Assembly: GCF_034190915.1 (NCBI RefSeq)
Contig: NW_026947507.1
Location: 31,858,001-31,922,000, forward strand
Origin: Cavia porcellus
Taxonomy: Eukaryota > Chordata > Mammalia > Rodentia > Caviidae
DNA: 64,000 bases
Direction: 5' to 3'
Shown: one piece after another, positions 1-10,071 of the stretch
Layout of the letters: each line of letters starts with the position of its first letter
How positions within the stretch are numbered: the stretch's first letter is position 1
Translations under genes and position numbers: made by a program
Notes under the pieces: generated by a model
What the model was told of the DNA's origin: nothing
The model's database searches: none
The model's input: the letters and a program-made list of their open reading frames with translations, nothing else

Positions 1-1506
1 TTTTTTAAAACACTAATATATTCCATATAATATACCCTGAACATGGACTTTCCATGAAAAATTATATATATATTTCCATTCATATAGTAAAAAATTATGT
101 TTGAATTCCTCTCATTGATACCCTGTCAGTTTCTTTTTCATTACTTTTTCCTGCCTGCACTGGCCCAGAACTGTGCATTCATGCTATTCCTATCCCTTTA
201 GTCCCTCTTTTTGCTTTTTAACACAACTGATTTGCCAAACATCAATCTGAGGCAAGAAATACCTAATTTCGCACTTCCATTCCTGGGTTCCCAACAGTGC
301 CAAAGGAAATTCTTATTGTTTGGTTCCAAAACAAACTGAGAGTTTTACTTTTTTTCCCACCAGCAAAGTTTTCGCTCATTCAAAATCAAACTGTTTAGCA
401 TGATCGTCAAGAGTCAAACATACCACTCTTATTAGAATTAGAGATGACCCTGCCAACCCCTGAAGACCCTGCTTAAACCTGTGATAAAAAGTGTGTGGAG
501 TGGAAGACATCAAAGGAAAGTGATTGTCTGGCTTCTTAGAATGTGGTTGGCTAGGCTCTTTAGACAAATTTTCCCCCAAATAGAAAAATAATTGATGTAA
601 GACATTAGAGGAAAAAAGAAAACATCAAAGAACTCCATTATTAACAGAAGATGAGATCACAGAGTCACAAGTAAGCACTGAATTATCATCCATGTGTCCA
701 CAACTAAGAAAATGTACCAATCATAAATGTATAAGAAATATTGAAGGGAAGGGAGATTTTTACAAATTCAGAATCCTAGAGCATGTTGATTTTTATTTAA
801 CGGGGAACAAGGTGAGAGTTCCTAGAATGTTGTATTTTATTATTCATTCACCTCTGTCTTAGAGACGTGTCATGTGCACAGCATCATGTGGACTCCTTGG
901 TAATATAAATATTCTCAATGATTCCTAGAAAATTACTTGTATTCTGTTATAGCAAGTGAGATAAAAATATGCATCATATCTACCTCCTGAATGAAAAGCT
1001 AGGTCATTTCCATTAGTATATGGGTAAGCTTTACAAAAATTCTAATTTTAACTTATTTGGAAAAATAAGTCTTGGAAAAATGGCACCTCAAATTCTTAAC
1101 TTCATAGTTTAGGTACAGCATTTGCTCATTTAAGTAGAAATATTGAGCTTTTTCCATAAAAATGTTAAGTAAATAATATTACAGTTAAGGATAAGTCATT
1201 AAGGCAGTAAATGACTACATTAAGTCTGGAAAATACTGAATTATCTCATTTTGCCTTCTAAAAAATGTTTCTTGTTCTGATCCCTGCATAGTGCAAACAT
1301 AGATAAATAAGCATTGAGAACCATAGTACATTCTACTTTTAACTTTTGGTATATCTTGTTTTGTAGATAATTTCAGTTTTACTAAAAGGCTGATATAGTT
1401 CAATATTTGAAACACCAGTATTAATTTTCAGTTGGCAGAGGTATTCTAACCAACTACCATTATGTTTGGTACTAAAAGATATACTTTTCAATAAAATGAT
1501 TGAAAT

Positions 1507-1510
<4 letters not shown>
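1..1510. other. AT-rich intergenic sequence, nothing recognised
   Basis: I see no exon-like open frame, no recognisable retroelement and no RNA gene here. The longest open frames are under 70 codons and lack any family resemblance. Confidence 0.6.

Positions 1511-1556
<46 letters not shown>
1511..1556. repeat. (AG)n microsatellite
   Basis: Uninterrupted AG dinucleotide run of about 23 units, ending in GAGG. A likely length-polymorphic locus. Confidence 0.97.
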
Positions 1557-1559
<3 letters not shown>

Positions 1560-1659
1560 GCCAATAAGCTTCATTCAGTTGATGTTCTGAATAAATTGGA
1601 TATTTAACTAATGGTATATTAACTAACGTTTATAAGAGAAGTGCTTTACCACTTAAAGA

Positions 1660-1815
1660 AGTTTTTCTGGACTGGGATTTAAACACAAGCTCTTCCCACT
1701 GAGTTGCATCCCAAATAATTTTTATTTTTATTTTTTATTTTGAGATAAGATCTTCCTAAATCACAAAGTATCTCATGCTGGCCTTGAACTTGCAATCCTC
1801 AGGCTACCAGAGAGC
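1660..1815 (-). repeat. Degraded dimeric B1/ID SINE, antisense
   Basis: Reading the minus strand, a B1-like half (GGCCAGCATGAG..., ending in a gatctt/tatctc-type stretch) is followed by an A-rich linker and an ID-like half ending in a decayed box. On the plus strand this appears as ACTGAGTTGCATCCC, a T-rich linker, then GAGATAAGATCTTCCTAAATC. It is heavily diverged, so the exact ends are uncertain. Confidence 0.6.
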
Positions 1816-2014
1816 TAGTATTTATAGGTATAAATGGTCATATGCAGCAAGATTTTATTTTAAAAAGGCATATCAGGGTCAAGTACTCAAGGATACTAAA
1901 TTATGTAAAATAGGGAATGTAAATTTAAAATAGGGGGATTTCTATGAAAAGGAGTGATTACAGACACCATGATTAAAGGAATCTGGAAAATTAGATAGTA
2001 GAATCAATTGGGTG

Positions 2015-2240
2015 CTTTCATTTTTACATTTTGTTTGTTTATTTGTTTGTTGGATACAGAGGACTGAACCTATGGCCGTCACACAGAGTTACATCCATAC
2101 CTTTTTATTTTACATTTTGTGGTGGAGTTTCACTAAGTTGCTGAGTTTAACAGGCTGGGCACTAACTTACCGTCCTCTTGACTCAAACTTGCAAAGAGCT
2201 GGGATTATAGGACTGCACCACTATGCCCTGCTCTGATAGT
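2015..2240 (-). repeat. Dimeric B1/ID SINE, antisense
   Basis: The plus strand shows the reverse of an ID-like tRNA half (about 2055-2090, ...GAGTTACATCC), a T-rich linker, then the reverse of a B1/7SL half (TTTCACTAAGTTGCTGAG ... GGGATTATAGG). This order matches the composite B1+ID SINEs described in squirrels. Short open frames overlapping it are shadows. Confidence 0.8.
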
Positions 2241-2689
2241 AGAATCTTCACAGCTTGGCCTCCCATAGTTTTCATCTGTCTTCTTTTTAATCCTAGTATA
2301 CAACTAAAACCCAAATACAATTTTTTCTTTCTTATTCCCACTATTACTTCTAAACAGACTGACAACATGATAACTGTCTATTTAGAAACTGGAGCTGCCC
2401 CAGGTGTTAAAATACACTCCAAAAGGTTTAGAATGAAGATCCAGAGAAAGAACAGGATAAATGTACAAGGTAGGGACCAAGTTTGTGATTAGTTTTACTA
2501 CTGAATTTATTTTTCATCTTAAGGCACTTAATACTATGTAAAATCTTATAGTATTAAAAATATTAAGTAGTACTAAGAAGAGATGCTTATTCTTAGTAGA
2601 TAATACTGAATGCTTTTGTTTTTAAATACATGAACATTCATATACATATGTTAATAGATAACTGGAATTTAAATGAAAATATGCAGCAA

Positions 2690-2815
2690 ATTTGAGCCCA
2701 GTGAAGGCAACTTAGCAATTTAAGATCCTGTCTCAAAAAAAAGAATGAGTGGACTGGGGATGTAGTTCGGTGTGAAGGTCCTGAGTTCAATCCTCAAAAC
2801 AAAAAGTACATAAAA
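2690..2815 (+). repeat. 5'-truncated dimeric B1/ID SINE
   Basis: The end of a B1-like half (GCAACTTAGCAATTTAAGAT, CCTGTCTC then an A run) is followed by a tRNA-like half (GGACTGGGGATGTAGTTC ... GAGTTCAATCCTC) and an A-rich tail. Confidence 0.8.
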
Positions 2816-2850
2816 AAGAATATAAATTTAAATAAAAATAATAAAAATAG

Positions 2851-2936
2851 AAGTCTCAAGATGTAACTCAGTGGTAAGAGCACTTGCCTGGCACGCCCAG
2901 GTCATGGATTTAATTCCCAGCACTGCAAGAATAAAA
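2851..2936 (+). repeat. Old ID-type SINE monomer
   Basis: A tRNA-like head with an A-box relic (TGTAACTCAGTGGTAAGAGC) and a B-box relic (GGATTTAATTCCCAGCACTG), then a short A-rich tail. Diverged from the young ID copies in this window. Confidence 0.75.
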
Positions 2937-3325
2937 ATCACATAAGAAATAAAATCAGAATTTTAAAATTTGAGCCTGAACTTCCAGTGTTAATGTTAAC
3001 TAGCTGTGGCTTTAAACTTTTATTGTATGGATTTAATATCCAACTGTGAGACCATGATATCAAGAAGTTGGTGTGGCTCAGTGGGGTTTCAAGCAGAACT
3101 TTATTCATTGTGAAGGGTTTTGTTAGTCTCAGTTTGCTGTGTGTCAGAAGACCTGGCAATGGAGAGTGATAGTGAATGATGGAGAGTGTATTTGACAATA
3201 TTACAGGCTCCCAAAATCACTCCACACAGAACAGGTACATATTTACTGATGTATGGTTATCAAATATTGTCAGAAAGATTTTAACTTTTAAAAGAGAAGA
3301 ATATTTATTTCAAAAGATCTTTTTA

Positions 3326-3439
3326 GGGGGCTGGGGATTTAGCTCAGCGGCATAAGCGCCTGCCTTGCAAGCAGGCAGTCGTGAGTTCGATCCCTGGTAC
3401 CGATAAAAACGAAAAAGACAAAAAAAAAAAAAAAAAAAA
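3326..3439 (+). repeat. Young ID SINE with 15-bp target-site duplication
   Basis: Full tRNA-derived head (starts GGGGCTGGGGATTTAGCTC; contains GCAAGCAGGC and GAGTTCGATCCC), then GATAAAAACGAAAAAGAC and a pure A tail. It is flanked by perfect copies of CAAAAGATCTTTTTA at 3311-3325 and 3440-3454. The intact pol III boxes and exact duplication mark a fairly recent L1-mediated insertion. Confidence 0.96.
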
Positions 3440-3454
3440 CAAAAGATCTTTTTA

Positions 3455-4935
3455 TCAGGATGTGTTCATGTAAAATGTCAGACCATGTTTTAGTTTCTTG
3501 ATTGAAAGCTAATGATTCAATCATATTTGTATTTATATTCATTATTTAGTCTCTGCCTCAAATTAAATGTAGCAAGCAATTTTTGGATATCAGCTCTATG
3601 TAAACATTGCTGCAGAATTTTGATAGATATTCCGACAATAAAAATAAATCTCTTTCTAGTGACAGTAAGTTCTAAATAAATGATTTTACAAGTTACACTT
3701 CAGAGTTAATTCAGTAGTGTCATTTGGGGGGGAGATTGTTTATGTTTTGTTCTCTCATTTACTTCTCAGTTTTATAGCAATAATTATTTATAAATTTTGA
3801 AATATATGGAAGTATTGATAAGGCCATTTCTAAGTTTTCTACTTTCTACAGTTCCATTTATTAATCATCTCTCACACACAGATATCTGTACACATATGTA
3901 TCTGAGCAGACATTTTTAAAGGCACTCCTTCACCAAACTACTTTTAAAAATTCTTTTATAGGTACATAACTATCAACTCACACAATGAAAGGATGTGAAA
4001 GATTCGCCAAAAACAAAATTATACAGATACTTGTTAGGCATGATGAAGTAGACTTCACTCATGACTTTGAGATAGAGACACCACTAGGATGGGATTTTTG
4101 CAATGTTTGAAGAGATTGCTCCCAACCACAAAGACATGGCATAGCCTCATGGCCAGCAGATAGAAAATTACTATTAGAAAACACCAGGAGCAATGTTTAA
4201 TAGATCAGCTGACTTAAAGGAATTTTTGCTGAAGACAGGCCAGGCTGACCAGACAGTGTCACCAAGGCCATAGTGAAAATGAGGAACTGAAGCAGACATC
4301 AGAAGCAATCAGATGCAGAGAGTGGGAGGTGCTTTCTAAAGTGGAATTTTACATGGAAAGCACAGATGGTCTTAGGAGACAGTTTGGTGAAACATAAAAT
4401 CTTGTCAGATCATATTGTGCTCAATTAAGAAAGTAGTGGTGATGTCTATAAACAGAAAGGTGATTTGGAAGTACAGTCTGCAGGTAGCTGTTTGGAAGGA
4501 ATAGCCCAACTTCAATTCTCCTAGGAATATTAAAACCTAGAAAAGAGGGAGCTGAGTTGCTTTCTTTTAAATGAGTGTGTTTGCTTCCTGCCACACTGAC
4601 CTTTTAGACCTCAATCTAGCCGAGTCTCAGTATGAAGTCTGACTGCTGGAAGTCAGCATAATGCACACCAAGTAGAACGAAATGGACTTCATGATACTCT
4701 TAGGTATGATGTTTTCCAGCCCCTGAAATTGTATTTATAAGAGAAAAAAATAACAATAATATTGTTTCAAATAAGGTAGCAGAGTTAAAATCACTAACAC
4801 ATTCCAGATTGTTGTATTCATAGCAATTATTCAGAGTACAAGATACAGGCATGATATCTTGTCCAAACATTATTAGCACAAAGCTTTCTTTTCAATGAAC
4901 TAAGTAATTAGTAGTATAAATATCTTAACTATCTG
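3455..4935. other. AT-rich intergenic sequence, nothing recognised
   Basis: No open frame above about 60 codons and no repeat hallmark that I can name. Confidence 0.55.
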
Positions 4936-6954
4936 TGTATAATTTTTTTTTTGTTTATCACTTCCTTTCTTCTCCCCTTTCCCCCATCTCAGTTCGTCTT
5001 TTCTTTTGAATAGTTTCTTCCTAATTCACAATATCCATTGTCCATTTGGAGCCTTATTTACTCATTCAGTTTCTCACACTAGTGAGGAATCTGATTTATT
5101 TCAGTTATGAATATGCCCTTGAGTTGTATTCGTTGACCTATACAAGTCTCCAGTTTAATTTTCTTTATGGCTCAGTAGTACTTCATTATATTAAAAAATC
5201 TATATCTTTTCCCATTCCTCGGTTGATGGGCAGGTGGATTTTTGCCAAGATTTAGCTAGTACCAATTGTGCTGCTGTAAACATGGACATTTATTGCTGTA
5301 GTCTAATGTTTTTCATTTTTCTGGAAAGACACTCAGAAGGTGGATAGCTGGGTCAAATGGGATCCCTAATCCTAGTTTTCTGAGCAATCTCCACACTGAT
5401 TTCCAGAGTGGTTTTACTAGTCTACACTTCTACCAACAATGAAGTAGAGTTCCTTTTACCCCACACCTCCTCTAGTATCTGTTATCAATTGAGTTCTTGA
5501 TCTTGGCCATTCTTTCTGGGGTGAGATGGAATCTCAGTATTGTTGTAACTTGCATTTCTCAAGTGACCAAAGATGTTGAACATTTTTCACGTGTTTACTT
5601 GTTATTTGTATTTCTTATCTGACAAATGTCTATTCATCTCACATGCCAGTTTTTGGATTGAGTCTTTGAATTTGGAGACTCTGACTTTTTTTCAATTCTG
5701 TACAAGTTATCGATGGAACTCCTTTGTCTGAAGGGTAACTGGCTATAATTTTTTCACACTCTATAGGATATCATTTCATTTTTTTGGTGTTTTTTTTTTT
5801 GTTGTGCAAAAGATTTTTAATAAGGTCAGATCCCATTTGTTGATTGTTTGTAATATTTCCCTAGTAGTCTGGGTTTTGTTCATGAAATCTTTGTAATATT
5901 TCCCTAGTAGTCTGGGTTTTGTTCATGAAATCTTTGTAATATTTCCCTAGTAGTCTGGGTTTTGTTCATGAAATCTTTGCCTACACGTATGTCTTCAAGA
6001 TGTCTGCCTATTTTCTCTTCCAGTAGATTTAGTGTTTCTGTTTTAATATTTGCATCTTTGATCCATCTTAACTTTCGTTTAGTGTATGGTGATATACATG
6101 GGTCTAGTTTTAGTCTTTGGCATGTGGAGAGCCAGTTTTTCTATCACCATTTATTAAAGAAATTATCTTTCTTCCAGTGAACATCTTTGGCTCCTTTACT
6201 GAAGAAAAGGTAGTTTAACATGTTTGTTAGTAAATTTTTATTCCACTTTCAGTTTCATTGACTGATATTGGGTTATTTAGAATTTTTATATCTTCCTGAT
6301 TTAGTTTTGACAATTGCATTGTGTCTAGGAATCTGTCCATTTATTTTGTGTTTTAGAATATAGTTTCTTATGCCAGATATTGATGATCTCCTAGATTTCT
6401 ATGGATATGCATTAGAATAGCTACCCCTGCATTTTTCTGTGTTCCTTTGGCATGGAAAATTGTTTTTCATCTGTTAATTTTAGTTTATGCATTTCTTTTT
6501 GGGGTTAAATGTGTTTCTTGAATGCAGCACATCGTTGATATCTTGCTTCTTATTCCAATTTGCCAGTCTGTTTCTTTTGACTGGTGAGTTGAGATCATTT
6601 ATCTTGATGGCTAGAGCTGATATGTGTTGGCTTTACTTTTTCATGCTGCTTTCCTGTTGTTTGTTCCCTTTTTTCCCTCTGTTTAACTGCTTACCCTGAC
6701 TAGCAGCGTCTTTCTATTGGTGTTTATGTGTTTATGCTCATTTTTAACCCTTTTAATGCATCCCTCGGAGCATTCTGTAGAGCTGGTTTGGTGGCCATAA
6801 CTTTCTTCAGTTGTTCTTTGTCATGGAAGTATTTTATGTCTCCGTCAAGTTTGAAAGATAGTTTTTCAGGGTAAATCAATCTGGATTGAAGATTGTTTTG
6901 TTTCAGAGCTTGAAATACTTCACTCCAACCTCTCCTGATTTTAAGGTTTGTGTT
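4936..6954 (-). mobile_element. Old L1 fragment, antisense (ORF2 C-terminal part and 3' region)
   Basis: The plus strand carries the reverse complement of typical L1 ORF2 3' sequence: GGCTCAGTAGTACTTCATT (5169 region), GGATAGCTGGGTCAAATGG (5342 region), CAAAAGATTTTTAATAAGG (5807 region) and GATCCATCTTAACTTTCG (6060 region). It is full of stops. It continues after the HAL1 insertion at 10072. It holds a 43-bp tandem array at 5848-5979. Confidence 0.85.
5848..5979. repeat. Three-copy tandem repeat, 43-bp period
   Basis: The unit containing TAATATTTCCCTAGTAGTCT and GGGTTTTGTTCATGAAATC occurs three times, with starts at 5851, 5894 and 5937. The copies are essentially identical, so the expansion within the old L1 is recent. 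Confidence 0.97.
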
Positions 6955-6970
6955 GAAAAGCTTGCTGTGA
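6955..6970. repeat. Left target-site duplication of the HAL1 element
   Basis: GAAAAGCTTGCTGTGA, perfectly repeated at 10056-10071 after the poly(A) tail. It fixes the element boundaries. Confidence 0.98.
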
Positions 6971-7702
6971 CTTCCGGGAGAACATGGCAGACAGATAACA
7001 GCAACTACCGGAGGCTCTCTGAAAGACTCGGCTCAGAAGCCAGGAATGGTGCGGACTAAGGAGACATAAGTCGGTGGAGATATGCTCTGCTGACTCAGGA
7101 ACGAACTGGGCTGAGAGAAGCCAACTTGGAATGCAGTCCTGATGCTAAAACAGGAACAGAAAAGCCTTGGTGTGGAGGCTGGAACCGCGCCATTGTAAGC
7201 CGCGATTTGGGTTTCCCATCCCGCGGCGGCTGGCTGCCTCTACAGCGGCTCAGCAAGGAGAGAGACGCGCGGAAGCTCTGAGAACGGCAATCTGCGAACG
7301 GCAGGGAGGCGTGCACTGACTTGTGGTGAGGTGAGTGAGAGAAACTGACACTCTACCACAGTTTGACTCCAGCAGAGGACTTTCTGGGCCCGGGCAGTCC
7401 TGCGGGAGCAGGGCGCGGTGGGACTCCAGCCACACATCCCCCTCTCGGGCGGGATTGGTGAAAAGTGCCTGGCCTGCGTGACGCTGCTGGCGGACCTGGT
7501 AGACTGTCCCAACCCAGATCCCAGAGCCTGACGGTGGCCGGGAGGGGAGATGCGTAGGCTGCCTGGTCCGTAACTCCCTGGTGCGCAGCGGTGAGCGGGA
7601 ACACCTAACTGGCGCAATTCGATCAGGCTGTGGCTGACTGGGAGAGAAGCTGGGCCTCTTATATAAGCTTGCATATATAAGGAACAGAGAAGAAGAGGCA
7701 GC
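6971..7702 (+). promoter_or_regulatory. GC-rich 5'UTR / probable internal promoter of the HAL1 element
   Basis: About 730 bp of CpG- and GC-rich sequence in AT-rich surroundings, opening CTTCCGGGAGAACATGGCAG, a common style for L1-type 5' ends. L1 5'UTRs carry internal pol II promoters, so promoter activity is inferred from family knowledge and position. A TATA-like ATATATAAGG lies at about 7673-7682, just before the ORF1 start. Confidence 0.6.
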
Positions 7703-8755
7703 ATGGGAAGAGGCAGCAACAAGAAAGGCTCCTCGGCCCCCAATTCTGAGAAACAGGCAATAGCAGACACCACACCAATACACATAAGGCACCATATAGA
7801 GAGCCTCATAGACCAATTCAGGAATGAAGTTATCAATGACCTGAAGCTAGAAGTATGCAGAATAGTTAGAGAAATGCTAAGTACCACCCAAGAAAAAACA
7901 GGTGGTGGAATGGAAGAACAGAAAAAAAGGGGAGAATTGTTTGATGGAGAAAACAGAGAAAGCATAGAATACGTGAAGCAGGTTCAAAGGGACTACCAAG
8001 ATACTAAGAAGTCTATAGAAGACTGGCATAACAGCTTGAAAGAAACTAAGGACAGACTATCTGAACTGGAGGGCAGACTTGTAATATGGGAGAATGAAAT
8101 GAAAAACTTCTTAAAAATAACAAAGAAACAAACAGCAATAATACAAAGACAAGAAGATGATAAGAGGATCCATAACTTAAGGATTAAGAACATAAAAGAA
8201 GAAGTAGGGACACAAACAAGTGAACTACAAAAGCTACTCACAGAAATAATCCAGGAGAATTTTCCTAATTTAGCAAAAGGTAAAGATACTCAGATGTATG
8301 AGGCATACAGGACCCCAGCTACCTACAACCCAAACAGAGCAACACCCAGGCATATAATAATAAAAATTCCAGAAATTCAATACAAGAACAGAATATTAAA
8401 AGCTGTAAGAGACAAGAAACAGACCACCTACAAGGGAACACCCATCAGAATTACAGCAGATTTCTCTGCACAAACCATCAAATCACGAAGAGCGTGGGGG
8501 GAAATAATTCAAGCATTGAAAGATAATAATCTCCAGCCAAGATTGAGATATCCTGCACAACTGTCCCTGGAAATTGATGGAAAAACAAGGTGCTTCCAGG
8601 ATAAAGAGGAACTGGGGGAATTTGCAACCACCAATTCAACTCTACAGAGAGTATTGCAGGATATTCTAAAAAAAGAAAAATACAAAGAATCCAGAAATAA
8701 TGGCAGAGAGGCCACAACGAATGGAGCAGAGAACAAAATGAAGAAGACAAACTGA
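7703..8755 (+). CDS. L1-type ORF1 protein (RNA-binding chaperone), intact, 350 aa
   Basis: ORF1p binds L1 RNA as a coiled-coil trimer and acts as a nucleic-acid chaperone in the cytoplasmic retrotransposition particle. Seen here: a basic, low-complexity N-terminus (residues 1-20); a long charged helical stretch with heptad-like spacing (about 35-155) fitting the trimer coiled coil; an RRM-type segment with HNLRIKNIKEE at 157-167 and PRHIIIKIPE at 215-224; and a C-terminal domain with KGTPIRITADFSAQT at 244-258, RRAWGEI at 262-268 and QPRLRYPAQLS at 278-288. All these are L1 ORF1p landmarks. The length is close to that of other mammalian ORF1p. The ATG at 7703 has A at -3 and G at +4 (strong Kozak context). 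There is no frameshift or stop. Long antisense frames over this region are shadows or chance. Confidence 0.95.
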   Translation: MGRGSNKKGSSAPNSEKQAIADTTPIHIRHHIESLIDQFRNEVINDLKLEVCRIVREMLSTTQEKTGGGMEEQKKRGELFDGENRESIEYVKQVQRDYQDTKKSIEDWHNSLKETKDRLSELEGRLVIWENEMKNFLKITKKQTAIIQRQEDDKRIHNLRIKNIKEEVGTQTSELQKLLTEIIQENFPNLAKGKDTQMYEAYRTPATYNPNRATPRHIIIKIPEIQYKNRILKAVRDKKQTTYKGTPIRITADFSAQTIKSRRAWGEIIQALKDNNLQPRLRYPAQLSLEIDGKTRCFQDKEELGEFATTNSTLQRVLQDILKKEKYKESRNNGREATTNGAENKMKKTN

Positions 8756-10030
8756 CAGCTACGGACAGAAAAAGAGCTTAACAGAAATGAGGCAGAGAAG
8801 ATTGGATGATAGGAACAGCTATTTTGGAGAAAATGACATCTTAATAGGTAATACAGATTTAGTATCATCTTGTTTTGAAGTCTCATCTAGCTTTTGTCCT
8901 TCTGTCTCCAATGGTCTAAATAGGCTGTATCTTATTGGATTTTATTATGTACGATAGTATAAGCAAAAACCTTTTAAAGACAAGGAGATTATACAGAAAC
9001 CATTGTTCATTTTGTTAGTCGATTCTAAATACTCTGTAATGCTGTCATTCTCTTGAATGGTTTTACATTGTTTTGATATACTTAATGCTAACTACTTTTA
9101 GGTTAGGATTATCTGGTGGTGAAACACTATTCTGCTTAAATGGTTATGTTTTGATCTGCGCTGTTTCGTTGTTATGCCCTCTTTTATCTCAATCTCCACT
9201 CCATTATTTACTTTTTTATCTTTATCCTTTTAATCAAAGGGAAAAAAATAGCAGGATATATTATAGTAACCCACTTTGACTTTTCATTACCTTGATTTAA
9301 AGCCCTGTATTACTCTCACCATCTGGTTTTTAACTGATGTTCCCCTATTCAGTTTTGCTGGATAGTATCAGGTTCGAAAGTTTAGGCATCAGCTATGAAG
9401 ATAATGAGATTCATTATGACGCCCATTCTTGTTGACTTTTGTCTACTTTTGAAGACCTACAATGTCTCCAATGTTTTGGTTTTGTCGGTTTTGTTCTTTA
9501 CTGTTTTGTTTAATTGTATTATAACTAATGATATAGGCAATTCTATTAGAGATAGCGGGAGGCATTATGGTAACCATTGTTGATCACCTTGTATTATGTT
9601 TTTACATTATCTATTATGTCCACCCTTTTGACTTGACCGATTCTGTTCTGTTATGTCACATTTGGTTTTACTCTCTTCCAAAAAAGTAATAAGAACCGTG
9701 GGAGCAATGAAACCCAAAATGTGTAATAGTCATGGTACAAAAGAGAGGAAAGGAAGGTGCTCCAAACTATATAACTGCATGTATATTTAAGTGTATAAGA
9801 TAGAAAATGATATCACAGAGTTTTGTTGGATCAATGAACAGAACTGTTTGCAGTATCATTGATGGAATGTCCACTTTACAAGCTCTAATTTTGTGACTTG
9901 AACAATTATTTCTGAGATGACAATATGTAATCCATTAACTAGTGATTTCCTACTGTTCATTTTTTTTCTGTAAATCTGTATAACTTGTACCCTTTCCCTG
10001 CTTTTTTTTTCTTTTCTCCTTAAATAAAAT
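8756..10030 (+). other. HAL1 3'UTR with repeated modules and poly(A) signal
   Basis: Directly after the ORF1 stop there is no ORF2. The region has recurring blocks built around 'ttatggtaacc(a/g)tt...ctcc/accttgt..ttgaagacct' (seen near 8840-8890, 9425-9470 and 9560-9600), then a terminal block with AATAAGAACCGTGGGAGCAA at about 9690. An AATAAA signal lies at 10022-10027, just before the A tail. The same module style occurs in L1 3'UTRs at 19100-19790, 22200-22760 and 47330-47880. Confidence 0.8.
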
Positions 10031-10055
10031 TTAAAAAAAAAAAAAAAAAAAAAAA

Positions 10056-10071
10056 GAAAAGCTTGCTGTGA
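10056..10071. repeat. Right target-site duplication of the HAL1 element
   Basis: Exact repeat of 6955-6970 following the poly(A) tail. The host L1 sequence resumes immediately after it. Confidence 0.98.

Larger units (their letters stand above)
6971..10055 (+). mobile_element. HAL1-like half-L1 retrotransposon: 5'UTR, intact ORF1, no ORF2, 3'UTR, poly(A)
   Basis: A 3.1-kb insertion bounded by a perfect 16-bp duplication and ending in AATAAA plus an A run. Layout: GC-rich 5'UTR (6971-7702), an uninterrupted 350-codon ORF1 (7703-8755), then directly a 3'UTR with no trace of endonuclease or reverse transcriptase. The 3' end is shared with a separate truncated copy at 16699-17302 (I estimate around 95% identity by eye) and with L1 3' ends at about 23690-23980, so this is a family, or at least uses the local L1 3' end. 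HAL1 elements (L1s lacking ORF2) are known in mammals. Whether this exact subfamily is catalogued I cannot tell. A one-off internal deletion of a full L1 is the alternative. Movement would need L1 ORF2 protein in trans. Confidence 0.88.

Noticed and set aside
3326..3400. tRNA gene
   Set aside because: The tRNA-like head with A and B boxes is an ID SINE: A tail, target duplications and multiple copies.
7240..7965. Minus-strand 241-codon frame as a host gene
   Set aside because: It lies wholly within the HAL1 5'UTR and ORF1 and has no domain; kept only as a low-interest antisense-ORF finding.
8478..8886. Minus-strand 125- and 90-codon frames
   Set aside because: Shadows of the HAL1 ORF1 coding strand and its 3' flank.
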